A stretch of DNA of 64,000 nt from Methylobacterium sp. FF17 (GTDB taxonomy: Bacteria > Pseudomonadota > Alphaproteobacteria > Rhizobiales > Beijerinckiaceae): the NCBI RefSeq assembly GCF_025813715.1, contig NZ_CP107532.1:3426001-3490000 (forward strand), read 5' to 3'. Position numbers and translations under genes: made by a program. Below the pieces are notes generated by a model that searched no databases, was not told where the DNA came from, and was given only the letters and a program-made list of their open reading frames with translations. Within the stretch, counting starts at the first letter, position 1; every line of letters begins with the position of its first letter. Shown piece by piece: positions 9,885 through 18,968 of this stretch.

Positions 9885-11441
9885 ATGACGACAGACCACG
9901 ACAAGATCCTCATCGTCGATTTCGGCAGTCAGGTGACTCAGCTCATCGCACGCCGCGTGCGCGAGGAGGGGGTCTATTGCGAGATCGTACCCTTCACCAA
10001 GGCGGCCGAGGCCTTCGCCGAGACGAAGCCCAAGGGCGTGATCCTGTCGGGCGGCCCGGAATCGGTGACCACCGAGGCCTCGCCCCGGACGCCCCAGATC
10101 GTGTTCGAATCGGGCGTGCCCGTCTTCGGCATCTGCTACGGGCAGCAGACGATGGCGGCGCAGCTCGGCGGCGAGGTCGAGGGCGGCCACCATGCCGAAT
10201 TTGGCCGGGCGGAGATCGAGATCCTGTCCGACTGCCCCCTGTTCAAGGGCGTCTGGCATGTCGGCGAGCATTACCCCGTCTGGATGAGTCACGGTGACCG
10301 GGTCACCAAGCTGCCCGATGGTTTCACCACCGTGGCCATGTCGAAGAACGCACCCTTTGCGGCAGTCGCCGACGAAGCTCGCAACTACTACGCGGTGCAG
10401 TTCCACCCCGAGGTGGCGCACACCCCGCACGGCGCCCTGCTGATCCGCAATTTCGTGCGTGACATCGCGGGTTGCTCCGGCGACTGGACCATGGGCGCCT
10501 ACCGCGAGGAGGCGATCGAGAAGATCCGCGCGCAGGTCGGCACCGAACGGGTGATCTGCGGCCTGTCCGGCGGCGTGGACAGCGCCGTGGCGGCCGTGCT
10601 GATCCACGAGGCGATCGGCGAGCAGTTGACCTGCGTGTTCGTGGATCACGGCCTGCTGCGCATGGGCGAGGCCGAGGAGGTCGTGCGCCTGTTCCGCGAC
10701 CACTACAACATCCCGCTCGTCCACGTGGAGGCGCAGGACCTCTTCCTCGGCGAACTCGACGGCGTCAGCGACCCCGAACAGAAGCGCAAGACCATCGGCC
10801 GCCTGTTCATCGACGTGTTCGAGGCGGAATCGAAGAAGATCGGCGGCGCCGCCTTCCTCGCGCAAGGGACACTTTACCCGGACGTGATCGAGAGCGTCTC
10901 GTTCACGGGCGGTCCCTCGGTGACGATCAAGAGCCACCACAACGTGGGCGGCCTGCCCGAGCGCATGAACATGCAGCTCGTCGAGCCCCTGCGCGAACTG
11001 TTCAAGGACGAGGTCCGGGTGCTCGGCAAGGAGCTCGGCCTGCCCGAGGCCTTCGTCGGCCGCCACCCCTTCCCGGGCCCGGGCCTCGCCATCCGCTGCC
11101 CCGGCACGATCACGCCGGAGAAGCTCGAGGCCCTGCGCAAGGCCGACGCGATCTACCTGGAGGAGATCCGCAAGGCGGGCCTCTACGACACGATCTGGCA
11201 GGCCTTCGCGGTGATCCTGCCCGTGAAGACGGTGGGCGTGATGGGCGACGGGCGCACCTACGACCACGTCTGTGCGCTCCGCGCCGTGACCTCCGTCGAC
11301 GGCATGACCGCGGACTTCTACCCCTTCGACATGGCCTTCCTCGGCCGGGTCGCCACCCGCATCATCAACGAAGTCAAGGGCATCAACCGGGTGACCTACG
11401 ACATCACCTCGAAGCCGCCCGGCACCATCGAGTGGGAGTGA
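9885..11441 (+). CDS. guaA: GMP synthase (glutamine-hydrolysing)
   Basis: Converts XMP to GMP using glutamine and ATP. The start at 9885 ([20 protein letters not shown]) gives 518 residues, the normal length. The class I glutamine amidotransferase domain is complete: Cys84 in [12 protein letters not shown], and the His/Glu pair in [10 protein letters not shown]. The ATP-pyrophosphatase domain has the PP-loop [14 protein letters not shown], followed by [16 protein letters not shown] and the C-terminal dimerisation domain ending in [16 protein letters not shown] 12-residue upstream extension exists in frame (9849) but is unlike the family. It is the last core gene before the genomic island, which begins 137 bases past its stop. 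Confidence 0.97.
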   Translation: MTTDHDKILIVDFGSQVTQLIARRVREEGVYCEIVPFTKAAEAFAETKPKGVILSGGPESVTTEASPRTPQIVFESGVPVFGICYGQQTMAAQLGGEVEGGHHAEFGRAEIEILSDCPLFKGVWHVGEHYPVWMSHGDRVTKLPDGFTTVAMSKNAPFAAVADEARNYYAVQFHPEVAHTPHGALLIRNFVRDIAGCSGDWTMGAYREEAIEKIRAQVGTERVICGLSGGVDSAVAAVLIHEAIGEQLTCVFVDHGLLRMGEAEEVVRLFRDHYNIPLVHVEAQDLFLGELDGVSDPEQKRKTIGRLFIDVFEAESKKIGGAAFLAQGTLYPDVIESVSFTGGPSVTIKSHHNVGGLPERMNMQLVEPLRELFKDEVRVLGKELGLPEAFVGRHPFPGPGLAIRCPGTITPEKLEALRKADAIYLEEIRKAGLYDTIWQAFAVILPVKTVGVMGDGRTYDHVCALRAVTSVDGMTADFYPFDMAFLGRVATRIINEVKGINRVTYDITSKPPGTIEWE

Positions 11442-11467
11442 GGGGCTGCTTCCCAGCAACCGATCGT

Positions 11468-11495
11468 CCGACCGAGACGCCCCGTCTCCGGTCGG
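11468..11495 (+). terminator. Possible guaA terminator hairpin
   Basis: CCGACCGAGAC (11468-11478) can pair with GTCTCCGGTCGG (11484-11495) with one bulged base and a loop of five. It lies 26 bases after the guaA stop. No T-run follows, so intrinsic termination is uncertain. Confidence 0.4.
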
Positions 11496-11577
11496 GCCGG
11501 GCGTAGCCACCGAACCGGTCCATCACGGGTCGCGGACGCACGCACCCGCATGACCGATCAGACATTGTGAGAAAAAC

Positions 11578-11598
11578 TTGGCTGGGGCGCCAGGATTC
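11578..11598. repeat. Left attachment site (attL) of the tRNA-Gln island
   Basis: A 21-base sequence beginning TTGGCTGGGGCGCCAGG and ending ATTC is identical to 45859-45879, the 3' end of tRNA-Gln including its CCA. After the match the two copies diverge at once (TGACCC here, GAACCT in the tRNA). This is the typical product of tyrosine-recombinase integration into a tRNA 3' end and marks the left boundary of the island. Confidence 0.92.
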
Positions 11599-11726
11599 TG
11601 ACCCAGCGGCCAACTCCGCGCAAACCACTGATTCCTCGGCGGAATCCGGGTCGCATCTGAACATGTCGTACAGAAATGTGTGACGCCGATCAAGGCCCGA
11701 TCCGCCGCTGCTGATATTGCCTGTCC

Positions 11727-14093
11727 ATGGGCACGTCTCACGTGTCACGAACCATTGCTGAATCCTACGGATGTCCCGGCGGACTTCAGATCGGGCACGC
11801 CCGCACCTATCTGCGCAGGATGGCCAGTTCCGACATCCCAATCCGCCTCGAGAAGCTGCGCTTTCTCGTCGACGACCTGCGGCTAACGTCCGCGCTGTCC
11901 GGCGCCGCGCCTGATGCCTGGTCCGGCCGACTGATCGCGCGGCACGTCCTGGTGCGCGCCTACGACGTCGTCGCCCACAGCCGCGGGCTGCGCCGGCTCG
12001 TCCAGCCGTTCGGATCGATCCAGGCCTTCAACGAAGCCAAGGAGACCTACGCCACTTGGTTCGACGAGTACTTCAAGACGACCCGGCACAAGCTCAGCGC
12101 TCACGTCCAGGATCTCGACTTCGGGCGTCGCATCGAGCTGTGGAACGACGTGGAGGCCGGCAAGATTGGTGTCTTCGTCGACGGCGCCGCGCAAATCTAC
12201 GAGGCGTTGTCAGGCCTCGGGCTGCCGGGCTACGCGCCGCTGCCCGCGGCTCCGGCCGAAATCGGCGACGCCGCCTTCGCGGCCGCGCTCATAGATTTTC
12301 GCGCGTCCGCCGCTGCCCCGCGCGCGGAGTTCGCCGCCGACCCGCTCGGGATGACGCGGCCGGGGACGCTCAGCGGCATGGGAACGACGCCGCTCCACGA
12401 GCGGGCATCCCAGCTCGCCCTGATCGCGCGCTGGATTGCCTGGGATCAGGCGGTGCTCGATCGGTTCTCGGCGTTCCCTCGGGTGCGCAGAATCCTTCAG
12501 GCGCGGCTCGTCACGGACGTCGTCAGCTTCGCCGACTGCCTCGTGACCCGGCCGGTCGCCGCGGGGGCGCTGCAGGCGTTGACGGGTCTCGACGACCTGC
12601 TTGCGGCTGAGGGAGGCCCCTCGGAGCCTCTGACGGCCTTCCTACGGACGTATCGTTTCGAACAGGCGGTCGATCGCCTGCGGCCGGCGCGCAACAAGTT
12701 CGGGGCGCATCTCGACGACGATCCGACGATGGGACTGTCGGACGTGCTCGCCCTCTTCGACGCGCTGGATTGGTCGGACGTGCCCGCCGTCGCCGAGACC
12801 CTGCGGACGGCCTTTCGCGCCGCCTGCCACGAACGCGTCTACCTGATCAGCTATCTCGCGGACGGCGAGGAGATCCGCGGCGCGGTGCCGCGGCCGAGCG
12901 ATACCGTGACGGCTTACGACCCGACGGCGCCCGCCGCGGCGTGGCCTCGACTCACGCGACCCGGCGACCGGTCGGAAGGCGATCTTCGCGCGGCCCTAAG
13001 CGACTGGCTCGGCCCGGACGCGGACCGCGCAGAGGTCGCGGCGGAGATGTTCCGGGCCGTCTGCTCCGGCAATACCGGCGAGGCGTTCGTACTCGAACAC
13101 GCTATCGGCAGCGGCCAAAGGTGGGAACACCATACGTTCACGCGTGGCCATCGTGTCCTCCTCGACGAACTGTCGAACGCCCGCACCCCAGAGGAGGTCG
13201 GGCGGCTGCTGGAACTGCTCCTGCGGGCCAGCCGCAATCACCCCGTCCGAGCCGCCGAGGTTCTGGTCCGCTTCGCCGCGGAGCCCGGTGCGCAATGGCA
13301 GTGGCCAGGCTTCTGCCGGGCGCTCGGCGAGGTCGCCGCTTGGGATGCCCCGTCGCACCTCGGACCCCTGCGCGCCGCAGCCAGGCCCGACGAACCCTGG
13401 GACCTGCGCCGCGCGGCCATCCTCGGCCAGTTCGGCTGCTTCGTCCGGTTCGAGGGCGTCCTGCGGGTGAACAGCGGCGGCCCGACGCTGGACTTAACGC
13501 GGGATATCGAGCCACTCCTCGCCTCTACGACGCCCCATCAGCGTCTGGAGTTACGGCTCGCGATGGTGAGCGCTTTCTGCGCGTACGGCATGGACATCTT
13601 CGTGCGCGCGTTCGAGACCGAGTTCCGGGCGCTCCACGACGACCTGCACGCGCTCGTCCGCGACGAGTTGGGGCGTCAAGGCCGCCCGGAGCGCAGCGAT
13701 GCCGCGCTCAAGCTCATCGCCCACCTCGACATGGTCGGCGTCGTGCTGCTGCTCACCGAGCCTTCGCCCGGACCGGACGTGCGCGAACTGCTCGGGCTCG
13801 TGCAGGACGGGACGATCGTCCCGGCACGTCACGATCTGGCCGGACGGCATCTGGCTTGCTGCCTCTGGCTGGCAGGGGACATCGAGCGGGCGCTGACCGT
13901 GGCGACGCGGTTGACGCAGCGCCAGCCCGGATCCGCATCCTACGAACTGCTGCGGCTCGAAATCCTGACCAACCACCCCGGCTGCAAAGAAGAGGTCATG
14001 GCCGGCGCGGTGCGCCTCCGGCGCGATTTTGACCTGTCGGCCGAGGAGCTTGCGCGGGTATCGGCGATCGAGGCCTCGCCCGAACCGACCTGA
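11727..14093 (+). CDS. Large helical protein with two HEPN-like R-x5-H motifs, function unknown
   Basis: A 788-residue protein, first gene inside the left island end. The N-terminal 380 residues look like two related helical units. Each ends with a motif of the HEPN ribonuclease type: RHKLSAH (R120-H126) followed by VQD, and RNKFGAH (R322-H328) followed by LDDD. In each the residue after Arg is polar (H or N), as in active HEPN domains. The remaining 400 residues are leucine/alanine-rich and helical, with repeat-like segments (RAAEVLVRFAAEPG; LACCLWLAGDIERALTVATR), perhaps TPR/HEAT-like. No signal peptide or membrane segment. The start is uncertain: 11727 gives the longest product, 11820 (MASSDIPIRLEKL) is an alternative; neither has a good ribosome site. 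HEPN-type RNase activity is inference from the motifs only. Confidence 0.7.
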   Translation: MGTSHVSRTIAESYGCPGGLQIGHARTYLRRMASSDIPIRLEKLRFLVDDLRLTSALSGAAPDAWSGRLIARHVLVRAYDVVAHSRGLRRLVQPFGSIQAFNEAKETYATWFDEYFKTTRHKLSAHVQDLDFGRRIELWNDVEAGKIGVFVDGAAQIYEALSGLGLPGYAPLPAAPAEIGDAAFAAALIDFRASAAAPRAEFAADPLGMTRPGTLSGMGTTPLHERASQLALIARWIAWDQAVLDRFSAFPRVRRILQARLVTDVVSFADCLVTRPVAAGALQALTGLDDLLAAEGGPSEPLTAFLRTYRFEQAVDRLRPARNKFGAHLDDDPTMGLSDVLALFDALDWSDVPAVAETLRTAFRAACHERVYLISYLADGEEIRGAVPRPSDTVTAYDPTAPAAAWPRLTRPGDRSEGDLRAALSDWLGPDADRAEVAAEMFRAVCSGNTGEAFVLEHAIGSGQRWEHHTFTRGHRVLLDELSNARTPEEVGRLLELLLRASRNHPVRAAEVLVRFAAEPGAQWQWPGFCRALGEVAAWDAPSHLGPLRAAARPDEPWDLRRAAILGQFGCFVRFEGVLRVNSGGPTLDLTRDIEPLLASTTPHQRLELRLAMVSAFCAYGMDIFVRAFETEFRALHDDLHALVRDELGRQGRPERSDAALKLIAHLDMVGVVLLLTEPSPGPDVRELLGLVQDGTIVPARHDLAGRHLACCLWLAGDIERALTVATRLTQRQPGSASYELLRLEILTNHPGCKEEVMAGAVRLRRDFDLSAEELARVSAIEASPEPT

Positions 14094-14263
14094 TCCAAGT
14101 CGGCTGCCGCGCCCTCGTTCACAGGGCTGCTAGCACCCACGGCTCGGAGCGCGTCGAAATCCCGCGTGCCTTCACGGCGATCGGCCGGATGGGACCGATG
14201 TCCCGCCATCGGCCCATCAGGATCTCGGCGCCCACATGGGTTTACGGCTGTGTTCGTCCATTA
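14094..14263. other. Gene-free spacer before the first IS
   Basis: 170 bases between the helical-protein gene and the left IS end. No convincing coding frame or RNA was seen. Confidence 0.5.
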
Positions 14264-15106
14264 GGGCCTGTCGTCGCCTGAACGGATTGGGGTCGCTGGC
14301 GTTTTCCTCTCTCTGATGCAGGAGGGGTGATGCTGAGCGACGCGCAATGGTCTGAACTGGAGCCCCTGGTCGAGGCCTGCCGGCCCAAGGCCAAGACACC
14401 CCCGCAGGATCTGCAGCGTACGCTCTCGGCGATCCTCTGGCGGCATCAGAACGGGGCCAAATGGCGGGCCATTCCGGAGGAGTTGGGTCCGTGGTGGCGG
14501 GCAGCGCAGATCTTCATCCGCTGGTCCCGTGCCGGCGTCTGGGAGCGGCTGCTCGGCCTCGTGCAGGAACGGGGCGTCCAACTCGGAATGGTGTTCCTCG
14601 ACGGTACGAACATACGCGCGCACCAGAAGGCAGCCGGTGCCGCTAAAAGGGGGGATCTGGGGCCGAGCGAGACGCTCGTGAAGCTCTTGGCCGCTCGCGT
14701 GGCGGCTATGGCACCAAGGCGTGCGTGATCGCCGACGGGCAGGGCCGCGCCATCGCCTTCCAGCTGGCACCGGGGCAGGCCCATGAACTGCCCCATGCGG
14801 TTCCGCTCCTCGATCAGCTGCCCGGCGTGCCCAAGTGGGTCGTCGGGGACCGCGGCTACACCAGTCACGCCTTCCGCGAGCACATCTGGGATATGGGCGC
14901 TCGGCCCGCGATACCGCCCCAACGTCACGAAGCGCCCGTCGCATGCCCGAACTGGATCTACAACAACCGCAATCAGGTCGAACGCCTCTGGGCCAGGCTC
15001 AAGGAATGGCGTGCCATCGGCACCCGATACGAGAAGACCGCCATCAGTTTCATGAACGTCCTCTGCCTCGCCGCCGCCATCGATTGGCTCAAGCGATGAC
15101 ACACCC
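14264..15106 (+). mobile_element. IS5-family element, IS427-like (843 bp)
   Basis: The ends GGGCCTGTCGTCGCCTGAAC (14264-14283) and GGGTGTGTCATCGCTTGAGC (reverse complement of 15087-15106) match at 15 of 20 positions. TA flanks both ends (14262-14263 and 15107-15108), consistent with a TA target duplication. It contains two overlapping transposase frames, as usual for this group. Confidence 0.85.
14327..15099 (+). CDS. IS5-family (IS427-like) transposase in two frames, probable -1 frameshift
   Basis: The first frame (14327-14728) holds the N-terminal domain (MMLSDAQWSELEPLVEACRP; LWRHQNGAKWRAIPEELG) and the first catalytic Asp in VFLDGTNIRAHQK. The second frame (ends 15099) carries SRGGYGTKACVIADGQGRA, the second Asp in VVGDRGYTSHAF, and the Glu in NRNQVERLWARLKEW. 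The natural fusion passes from ...AAK into ...AERDAREALGRSRGGYG. The -1 frame opens just after a stop at 14644-14646, so the shift must occur within or soon after the run AAAAGGGGGG (14645-14654). Programmed frameshifting is the norm in this group, so the enzyme may well be functional. Confidence 0.8.
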
Positions 15107-15109
15107 TAG

Positions 15110-16589
15110 CATTACAGTTGCGTTTTCGATGGGGTTCTGACTCTGTGCAGCACCATGACGCGCACATTATGGACGACCGGGACCTCTATCGAGGCGACGC
15201 TGGAGTTGTGGGCCTCGTCTCTGCGAGAGGTGAAGGGGCGCATGCGGCCCCTGTTCAGCCAGGAGCGGGTCGCCGCCTCGGCGGGAGCGTTCCTGGACGG
15301 ACTGCTCGGCGCGGAGCGGCGTAAGACCGGTTGGATGCGGGCGGAAGCCGCGGGCGATCCTGGGCCTTGGCGTCAGCAGGCGCTGCTCGGTCGCGGACGC
15401 TGGGATGCCGACACCCTGCGCGACGTGGTGCGGGATTATGCCCTGGAGACGCTGGCCGACCCGGACGCGGTTCTGGTCCTCGACGAGACCGGCTTCCTCA
15501 AGCAGGGCAAGGCTTCGTGCGGGGTGCATCGCCAGTACACCGGCTCGGCCGGCAAGATCACGAACTGCCAGATCGGTGTGTTCGCAGCTTATGCCTCGCG
15601 GCACGGTCATGCCTTCATCGATCGGGCCTTGTACCTGCCCAAGACCTGGACCTCGGATCCGACCCGGCTGGCCGCCGCCCACGTGCCGGAGGGGACAAGC
15701 TTCGCGACCAAGCCGGGGCTGGCTCTGGCGATGATCGAGCGGGCGATAGCTGCGGGCGTGCCGTTCTCTTGGGTGGCGGCCGACACCGTCTACGGGGTCG
15801 GCGACATCGAGATGGCGCTACGCCGGGCGGGCAAGGGCTACGTGCTCGGGGTCAAGACCGATCACGCATTCAACTCCTGGGTCGGCAAGCCGGAGATCGC
15901 CGGCACTGCCGAGACGATCGCGAACGGCCTCGCTCCCTCGGCCTGGATGCGCCTGTCGGCGGGAGACGGAACGAAGGGCGCGCGGCTGTATGACTGGGCC
16001 TATTGTGAGTTGGCTGACCTCGATGGTGCCGACGACCAGACCGGCCTGTGGACGCGGGGGCTGCTGATCCGCCGCAGCCTGGCTGACGGCGAGCAAGCCT
16101 ACTTCACGACCTGGTGCCTGGCCGGCACGCCGCTCGCGACCCTGGTGGCGGTCGAGGGACGGCGCTGGAGCATCGAGGACGCGTTCGAGACCGCCAAGAC
16201 CGAACTCGGGCTCGCCCACAACGAGACCCGCTCCTGGCATGGATGGCATCGGCACGTCAGCCTGGTGATGCTGGCCTTCGCCCTGCTGGCGGTGATCCGC
16301 CATCACGCCAACGCGCCGCCCCCAAAAAGCCGAGCCCGGCCGAGACAGCGCGCCCCCTGATCCGCTGGTCGGTGCAGGAGATCCGCCGCATCGCCGTGCG
16401 GCTGGCGCAGCGGCGCATCCAGCCCGCTCACGTCATCGCATGGTCGCTCTGGCGACGGGCGCATCAGGCCGCGGCCCATCAAGCGCATCTGAAACGCCGT
16501 GCTGTAAACCAGAAGATGCGCCGACGACGCAAAGGCCGGCCGTCCACGCCGAACAAGGAACCCATTCGCAACAAAACGCAACTGTAATG
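15110..16589 (+). mobile_element. IS701-family element (1480 bp) with CTAG target duplication
   Basis: Perfect 17-bp inverted ends CATTACAGTTGCGTTTT (15110-15126 and the reverse complement of 16573-16589). CTAG lies outside both ends (15106-15109 and 16590-16593), matching the YTAR 4-bp duplications made by IS701 elements. The left CTAG is made of the last base of the IS427-like element, its TA duplication and one flanking G, so this IS inserted exactly at the edge of the earlier one. Confidence 0.92.
15155..16360 (+). pseudogene. IS701-family transposase, C-terminus frameshifted
   Basis: A 401-residue frame with IS701 features: LVLDETGFLKQGKASCGVHR (first catalytic Asp), GKITNCQIGVFAAYASRHGH, a VAADTVYG block (second Asp) and RWSIEDAFETAKTELGLAHN (Glu region). 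At the run CCCCCAAAAA (16319-16328) the frame departs from the family reading. The normal continuation (KKPSPAETARPLIRWSVQEI through KEPIRNKTQL) lies in another frame and ends at 16587 inside the right IS end. About 80 C-terminal residues are therefore out of frame. This could be a true one-base deletion that disables the enzyme, translational slippage on the homopolymer, or a sequencing error. Confidence 0.8.
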
Positions 16590-16741
16590 CTAGGGGGGCG
16601 AGTGTGGGATCGTTGAGTAAAAATGAACGTCGACGAAACAGTCGTTTTTCGCACATATGCATCATTGCAATTTGCGGGCACAAACCGGGAACAAGCTAGC
16701 TTGGCACACGTTATAATACTTTGGCCTTTTGGGGTGGCCCT

Positions 16742-17539
16742 ATGAAATTCACGAAATATGACTTTGGCCACCTGGACCGTGGTGACGTTGTCGAAGTTAC
16801 ACTACAGGGCAGTGCAGCCAATGTTAGGTTAATGGATAGCTCAAACTTCAGCAACTATAAATCAGGTCGTCAGCACCGTTATACGGGTGGTCTGGCAAAA
16901 CAGTCACCAGTTAAATTAGTAGTACCAAACTCCGGGCATTGGTATTTGACCATCGATATGCAAGGGCTTCAGGGTACGACTCGGTCGTCTGCACGTGTTA
17001 TTCCTGCCGCGGCGATGCGACCACTGCCAACCTTCAATGAGGCACCTCTTAGCAGTATCCGGTCATTGGTTCGAGATGCAGAAGAGGAACTTGTTCCAGC
17101 TGTGGATGGACCGGATGGACGCACCTTCGACGTGTTTATTTCACACGCGTCAGAAGACAAAAGTGACGTTGTCCGCCCGCTCGCTAACGCTTTGAAGCAG
17201 GCTGGCCTCAGTGTCTGGTATGACGAGTTCGAGCTACGCATTGGCGATAGTCTCCGGCGCAAGATCGACAAAGGGCTAGCTAGCAGTCGTTTCGGTGTTG
17301 TTATTCTTTCCAAGGCTTTCTTCGGGCGTGGCTGGCCGGAATATGAGCTGGATGGCTTGGTCACACGATCCAATTCAGGCGAGCAGATTATCCTTCCTGT
17401 CTGGCATGACGTCAGCAAAAAGGAAGTTATCGGCTACTCTCCGTCGTTGGCCGACAAGCTGGCACGTAGCACGTCGACCCATACGGTTGAAGAAATCGCC
17501 GCCGAAATAGTCGAGGTCATCCGTTCTCCGGCAGATTAA
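16742..17539 (+). CDS. DUF1883-TIR protein
   Basis: A 265-residue soluble protein. The N-terminal domain (residues 1-75, MKFTKYDFGHLDRGDVVEVT, NVRLMDSSNFSNYKSG) is a DUF1883 domain, a small beta domain often found with TIR. A linker of about 50 residues leads to a TIR domain from about residue 127: RTFDVFISHASEDKSDV, LSVWYDEFELRIGDSLR and GVVILSKAFFGRGWPEYELDGL. Glu202 in W-P-E-Y-E is in the place of the catalytic glutamate of NAD-hydrolysing TIRs. The chosen start is 7 codons inside the open frame because MKFTKYDF is where the domain begins. Much more AT-rich than the core genome. An immune or NADase role is inference; no partner gene is adjacent. Confidence 0.8.
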   Translation: MKFTKYDFGHLDRGDVVEVTLQGSAANVRLMDSSNFSNYKSGRQHRYTGGLAKQSPVKLVVPNSGHWYLTIDMQGLQGTTRSSARVIPAAAMRPLPTFNEAPLSSIRSLVRDAEEELVPAVDGPDGRTFDVFISHASEDKSDVVRPLANALKQAGLSVWYDEFELRIGDSLRRKIDKGLASSRFGVVILSKAFFGRGWPEYELDGLVTRSNSGEQIILPVWHDVSKKEVIGYSPSLADKLARSTSTHTVEEIAAEIVEVIRSPAD

Positions 17540-17593
17540 GTCAAAGCTAAACATCATCTGTCAGTCTCTGCCGCAGTAGGAGTTTCGAGGCTA

Positions 17594-18445
17594 GAGGCTG
17601 TTTCGGATCTTTGGGTGCACCAGTTTTGGGGGATGCAGTCCCGCCGCGCCTACCCATCCGATGTCAGCGATGAATAATAGGGGTTGGTCGCCCCTTACCT
17701 GACGCTGCTGCCTGAAGCGGCCGGCCAGCGTGAACACAGCCTGCGGGAGGTGTTCAATGGATTGCGCTACGTGGTGCGATACGGCGTGGCTTGGCGCGCG
17801 ATGCCCCATGACTTGCCATCCTGGCACGCCGTGTACGATCAGGCGCAACGCTGGCTGGGGGCCGACTGCTTCGAGAACCTAGTCCACGACCTCCGCGCCG
17901 TGTTGCGCCTCGCCTCGGGTCGGGCCGAGGAGCCCTCGGACGTGGTGCTCGACAGCCGCACCCTGCGCTCGACGCCTGAAAGCGGCGCTCGCGAGGCCTG
18001 GGATGGACACAAGCGCAACCGCGGCTCGAAGCTGCACGTGGCGGTCGATACGCTTGGACAAGTGCTGGCGCTGCACGTCACACCGACCAACACCGACGAT
18101 CGGGCTGCCGTGGCCGCGCTGGCTGATGCCGTGCAGGAGGCGACCGGCGACAGCGTAGATCTCGCCTATGTCGATCAAGGCTACACGGGCGAGCGTGCAG
18201 CAAAGGCGGCGGCAGATCACGGCATTGCCCTGGAGGTCGTGAAACTGCCCGAGGCCAAGCGCGGCTTCGTTCTGTTGCCGCGACGGTGGGTGGTCGAGTG
18301 CGCCTTCGCCTGGATGGCGCGCTTCCGCCGCCACGCTCGTGACTATGAACGCCTGCCCACCACCCTGGCAGGACTTCACCTGGCCGCCGTCAGTGTACTG
18401 CTACTCCGCAGGGCGGCCGACCTCGCAGAAGCCCCTAACAGCCTC
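17594..18445 (+). mobile_element. IS5-family element, copy A (852 bp)
   Basis: Ends are GAGGCTGTT at 17594 and its inverse AACAGCCTC ending at 18445, each flanked by TA (17592-17593, 18446-18447). It is almost identical, in opposite orientation, to 33530-34381: the only difference seen is one base (T here, C there) that changes Leu to Pro near the C-terminus of the transposase. It forms the left arm of the composite structure. Confidence 0.92.
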
Positions 18446-18448
18446 TAG
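17633..18448 (+). pseudogene. IS5-family transposase (copy A) with two early stop codons
   Basis: The natural reading starts at ATG 17633 ([14 protein letters not shown]), then meets TAA (17675) and TAG (17678) where the related element at 31813 has Asp-Glu-Trp codons. Translation can resume at TTG 17684, giving 254 residues ([19 protein letters not shown]...). The DDE residues are intact: [23 protein letters not shown] and WVVECAFAW. The stop codon TAG (18446-18448) is built from the target TA plus a flanking G. The same two stops occur in copy B, so the element spread after they arose. Confidence 0.85.
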
Positions 18449-18968
18449 TTGGATATTGGAGAAAAGCTTGACGTAAATCCCGATAGTCGCACAAACCAGT
18501 CTGTCCTAATACCCCAAGATGTCAAAATCAGTAAATACTAATCAATACTCGTCGTCGATAGGTATCTTACGGCAATTCTAGATACATCAGATGTACCATT
18601 CGCCGTATATGCTGCAGCAGTACGATTAAATATAGACAATTAGCCCAGCATTGTTATCTGCCATTTATTTTACGCCCGAGAGTTGCATCGCATACAGCGC
18701 AAGGTGACAGCATGGGTTTGTAAATAATATTCATTTCCCTCTTTGACACGTATCGCAATTTGATTATTCTAGAGCACGAGTGACACACAGATCCGGCTGG
18801 GATTGAAGTCAATAGGTTATCGTCACTTCTTGTCAGACATGAGCTGCCGGGCAATCATTGGTGGTGTCCGGGCTCACACTGGACCAATAGATCATTCTGA
18901 AACGATCGGTCGGAAGTGAGCTGGCAGCAGATGAAGCGGCAGCTCCGAACTTGGTGGCGGAGCTTCGC
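18446..18968. other. AT-rich region without a recognised gene
   Basis: About 520 bases, clearly AT-richer than the GC-rich genes on its right. A 30-codon open stretch begins right at the IS edge (reading LDIGEKLDVNPDSRTNQ) and ends at TAA near 18541; it could be the end of a gene cut by the IS but matches nothing known to me. A 66-codon minus-strand frame at 18654-18854 has no family features. The promoter of the following gene pair should lie here, but no clear -35/-10 was found. Confidence 0.4.

Noticed and set aside
9492..11510. Long minus-strand frame across guaA
   Set aside because: Only its last 75 codons are a real gene with a signal peptide; the rest is a high-GC shadow rich in His, Arg and Asp.
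18654..18854. 66-codon minus-strand frame in the AT-rich spacer
   Set aside because: No ribosome site, signal or family features; cysteine content alone is not evidence.
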